A stretch of DNA of 64,000 nt from Candidatus Mailhella excrementigallinarum (GTDB taxonomy: Bacteria > Desulfobacterota > Desulfovibrionia > Desulfovibrionales > Desulfovibrionaceae): contig CALUUZ010000003.1 of the NCBI GenBank assembly GCA_944324075.1, positions 1 to 64,000 on the forward strand, read 5' to 3'. The notes beneath the pieces are model-generated. The model saw only the letters and a program-made list of their open reading frames with translations, did no database searches and was not told where the DNA came from. Every line of letters begins with the position of its first letter. Position 1 is the first letter of the stretch. This document shows positions 63,260 to 64,000 of the stretch, in pieces. A program made the translations under genes and the position numbers.

Positions 63260-63474
63260 ACATCTCACCTTTCGCGCCGGCCCGAGGCGATGCGCGAGTT
63301 GTAAAATAACAAAACACGACGTCAGTTACCGTTGCTCTTTCCGCAGTCCAGGCAAGACATGCGGCGGAAAACGCAATGTTCCGCATTCCTGACGATCGGA
63401 TAAACAACAAACTGGAACATTATGTCGAACGATGCAATCCAGTTCTGAACACATCTCGATAACACGCTTATCGG

Positions 63475-63843
63475 TCAACCGAGCAGCATCTTTATATTGC
63501 GAACCATTTTCTCCGGTTGTGCGGGCTTGACCATATACAGATTGGCCCCCAGTTGAATGCCTTTCTGGATGTCACGCTCCTCACCTTCCGTGGACAGGAT
63601 GATGATGGGAATATCCTTATAGATATCCTGCTCGCGCACTTGTGCGATAAAGGTAAAACCGTCCATGCGCGGCATATTGATATCGGACAGGATAAGATCT
63701 ACCGATTCCATGGCGTAAAGCTTTTCCAGCCCGTCCAGCCCATCTTCCGCAGTCGTGACCTTGAAGCCTTCCGCCTTGAGAATAAAGGCGACAAGATTAC
63801 GCACTGTCTTGGAGTCATCGACAATAAGAATATGTTTGCTCAT
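63475..63843 (-). CDS. cheY: CheY-type response regulator
   Basis: 122 residues, receiver domain only: HILIVDDSKTVRN, phospho-acceptor Asp in LILSDINMPRMDG, conserved Thr/Ser in IILSTEGEE, and Lys in MVKPAQPEKM. No output domain, so it acts by protein binding, probably at the flagellar motor. It starts nine bases after the upstream CheW-like stop, before cheA on the same strand. Confidence 0.93.
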   Translation of the reverse strand: MSKHILIVDDSKTVRNLVAFILKAEGFKVTTAEDGLDGLEKLYAMESVDLILSDINMPRMDGFTFIAQVREQDIYKDIPIIILSTEGEERDIQKGIQLGANLYMVKPAQPEKMVRNIKMLLG

Positions 63844-63852
63844 GGCTATATC

Positions 63853-64000
63853 CTAGCCCTCCAACAGTTTGGCGACCAAGCGCTCGACCGATAAAATTCC
63901 CAGAAGTTTTTCATCCGTTTCCAGCAGCCCGGAAAGAAGTTCCGCGCTGGAACCAAGGTGCAGTTCCGCATTCCAGTTGAACTTGTCCTGCTTCGCCTTG
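63853..64000 (-). CDS. C-terminal end of a probable CheW-domain protein (5' end outside window)
   Basis: 49 codons are inside the window and end with TAG at 63855-63853: ...NWNAELHLGSSAELLSGLLETDEKLLGILSVERLVAKLLEG. The last part resembles the end of CheW-like domains (strand followed by the final helix), and position before cheY and cheA supports this. Too little is visible to tell CheW from CheV. Confidence 0.55.
   Translation of the reverse strand, partial: KAKQDKFNWNAELHLGSSAELLSGLLETDEKLLGILSVERLVAKLLEG

Overview
The window looks like a piece of a Desulfovibrionaceae genome (Deltaproteobacteria / Desulfobacterota), probably a gut-type organism. Pointers are a PxxKW cysteine-rich protein, a DHH-CBS-poly(A)-polymerase fusion, a HesB-like selenoprotein with an in-frame TGA, a sigma-54 two-component operon, tripartite tricarboxylate transporter genes and a GC-rich backbone. 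The first ~40 bases look like a low-quality contig end, because the most conserved motif of mutS degenerates exactly there.

Layout. 1-11.6 kb (minus strand): mutS (cut by the edge), HIT-lapA pair, DHH/CBS/tRNA nucleotidyltransferase with an overlapping Xer recombinase, and a Usp-histidine kinase-NtrC-type regulator operon preceded by a very good sigma-54 promoter and a dyad. 12-15.2 kb: an MprF-type flippase, pyrR, and a tandem pair of HesB/IscA-like genes, the first using selenocysteine, the second cysteine at the same codon. 15.7-24.3 kb: a complete kdp potassium system (30-residue membrane peptide, kdpF, A, B, C, D, E). 24.6-27.6 kb: zinc-ribbon membrane protein, EamA exporter, and an orphan HsdM/HsdS-like protein without the methylase NPPY motif.

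27.8-36.3 kb is an unusual single-direction operon: a Cys-less redoxin-like protein, TctB-TctA-TctC uptake system, an alkaline-phosphatase-superfamily 'sulfatase' with Thr in the nucleophile position, an EamA exporter, thioredoxin, a thioredoxin reductase, and a trigger-factor-like chaperone that has lost the ribosome-docking loop. 36.7-44.2 kb (minus strand): MATE exporter, threonine aldolase, glycosyltransferase, SulP transporter, M20 hydrolase, PxxKW protein.

44,264-52,494 is a sharply bounded AT-rich block. It has 25-bp terminal inverted repeats (one mismatch) and a perfect 8-bp duplication (AACATAAA) directly outside both ends, and it encodes an IS1595-type transposase. It therefore reads as one 8.2-kb IS1595-type transposon carrying about a dozen passenger genes: a membrane protein plus SinR/Cas2-like pair flanked by 38-bp direct repeats, an HD phosphohydrolase with a small partner, an XRE regulator with an inverted-repeat operator, a secreted protein, an HNH protein and small unknowns. 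Related ends occur in GC-rich non-coding repeats at about 15.14, 52.5-52.96, 53.3-53.5 and 60.2-60.35 kb, which look like short non-autonomous relatives.

53.0-64 kb is ordinary backbone: tRNA-Arg(CCG), zinc-ribbon protein/gpmI/rsfS operon, a PHP-domain protein, tRNA-Thr(GGT), tRNA-Pro(GGG), mutY, icd, tRNA-Ser(GGA), and a minus-strand chemotaxis operon (CheW-like, cheY, cheA with two good and one degenerate HPt domain). All statements come from reading the sequence by eye; no database search was run.
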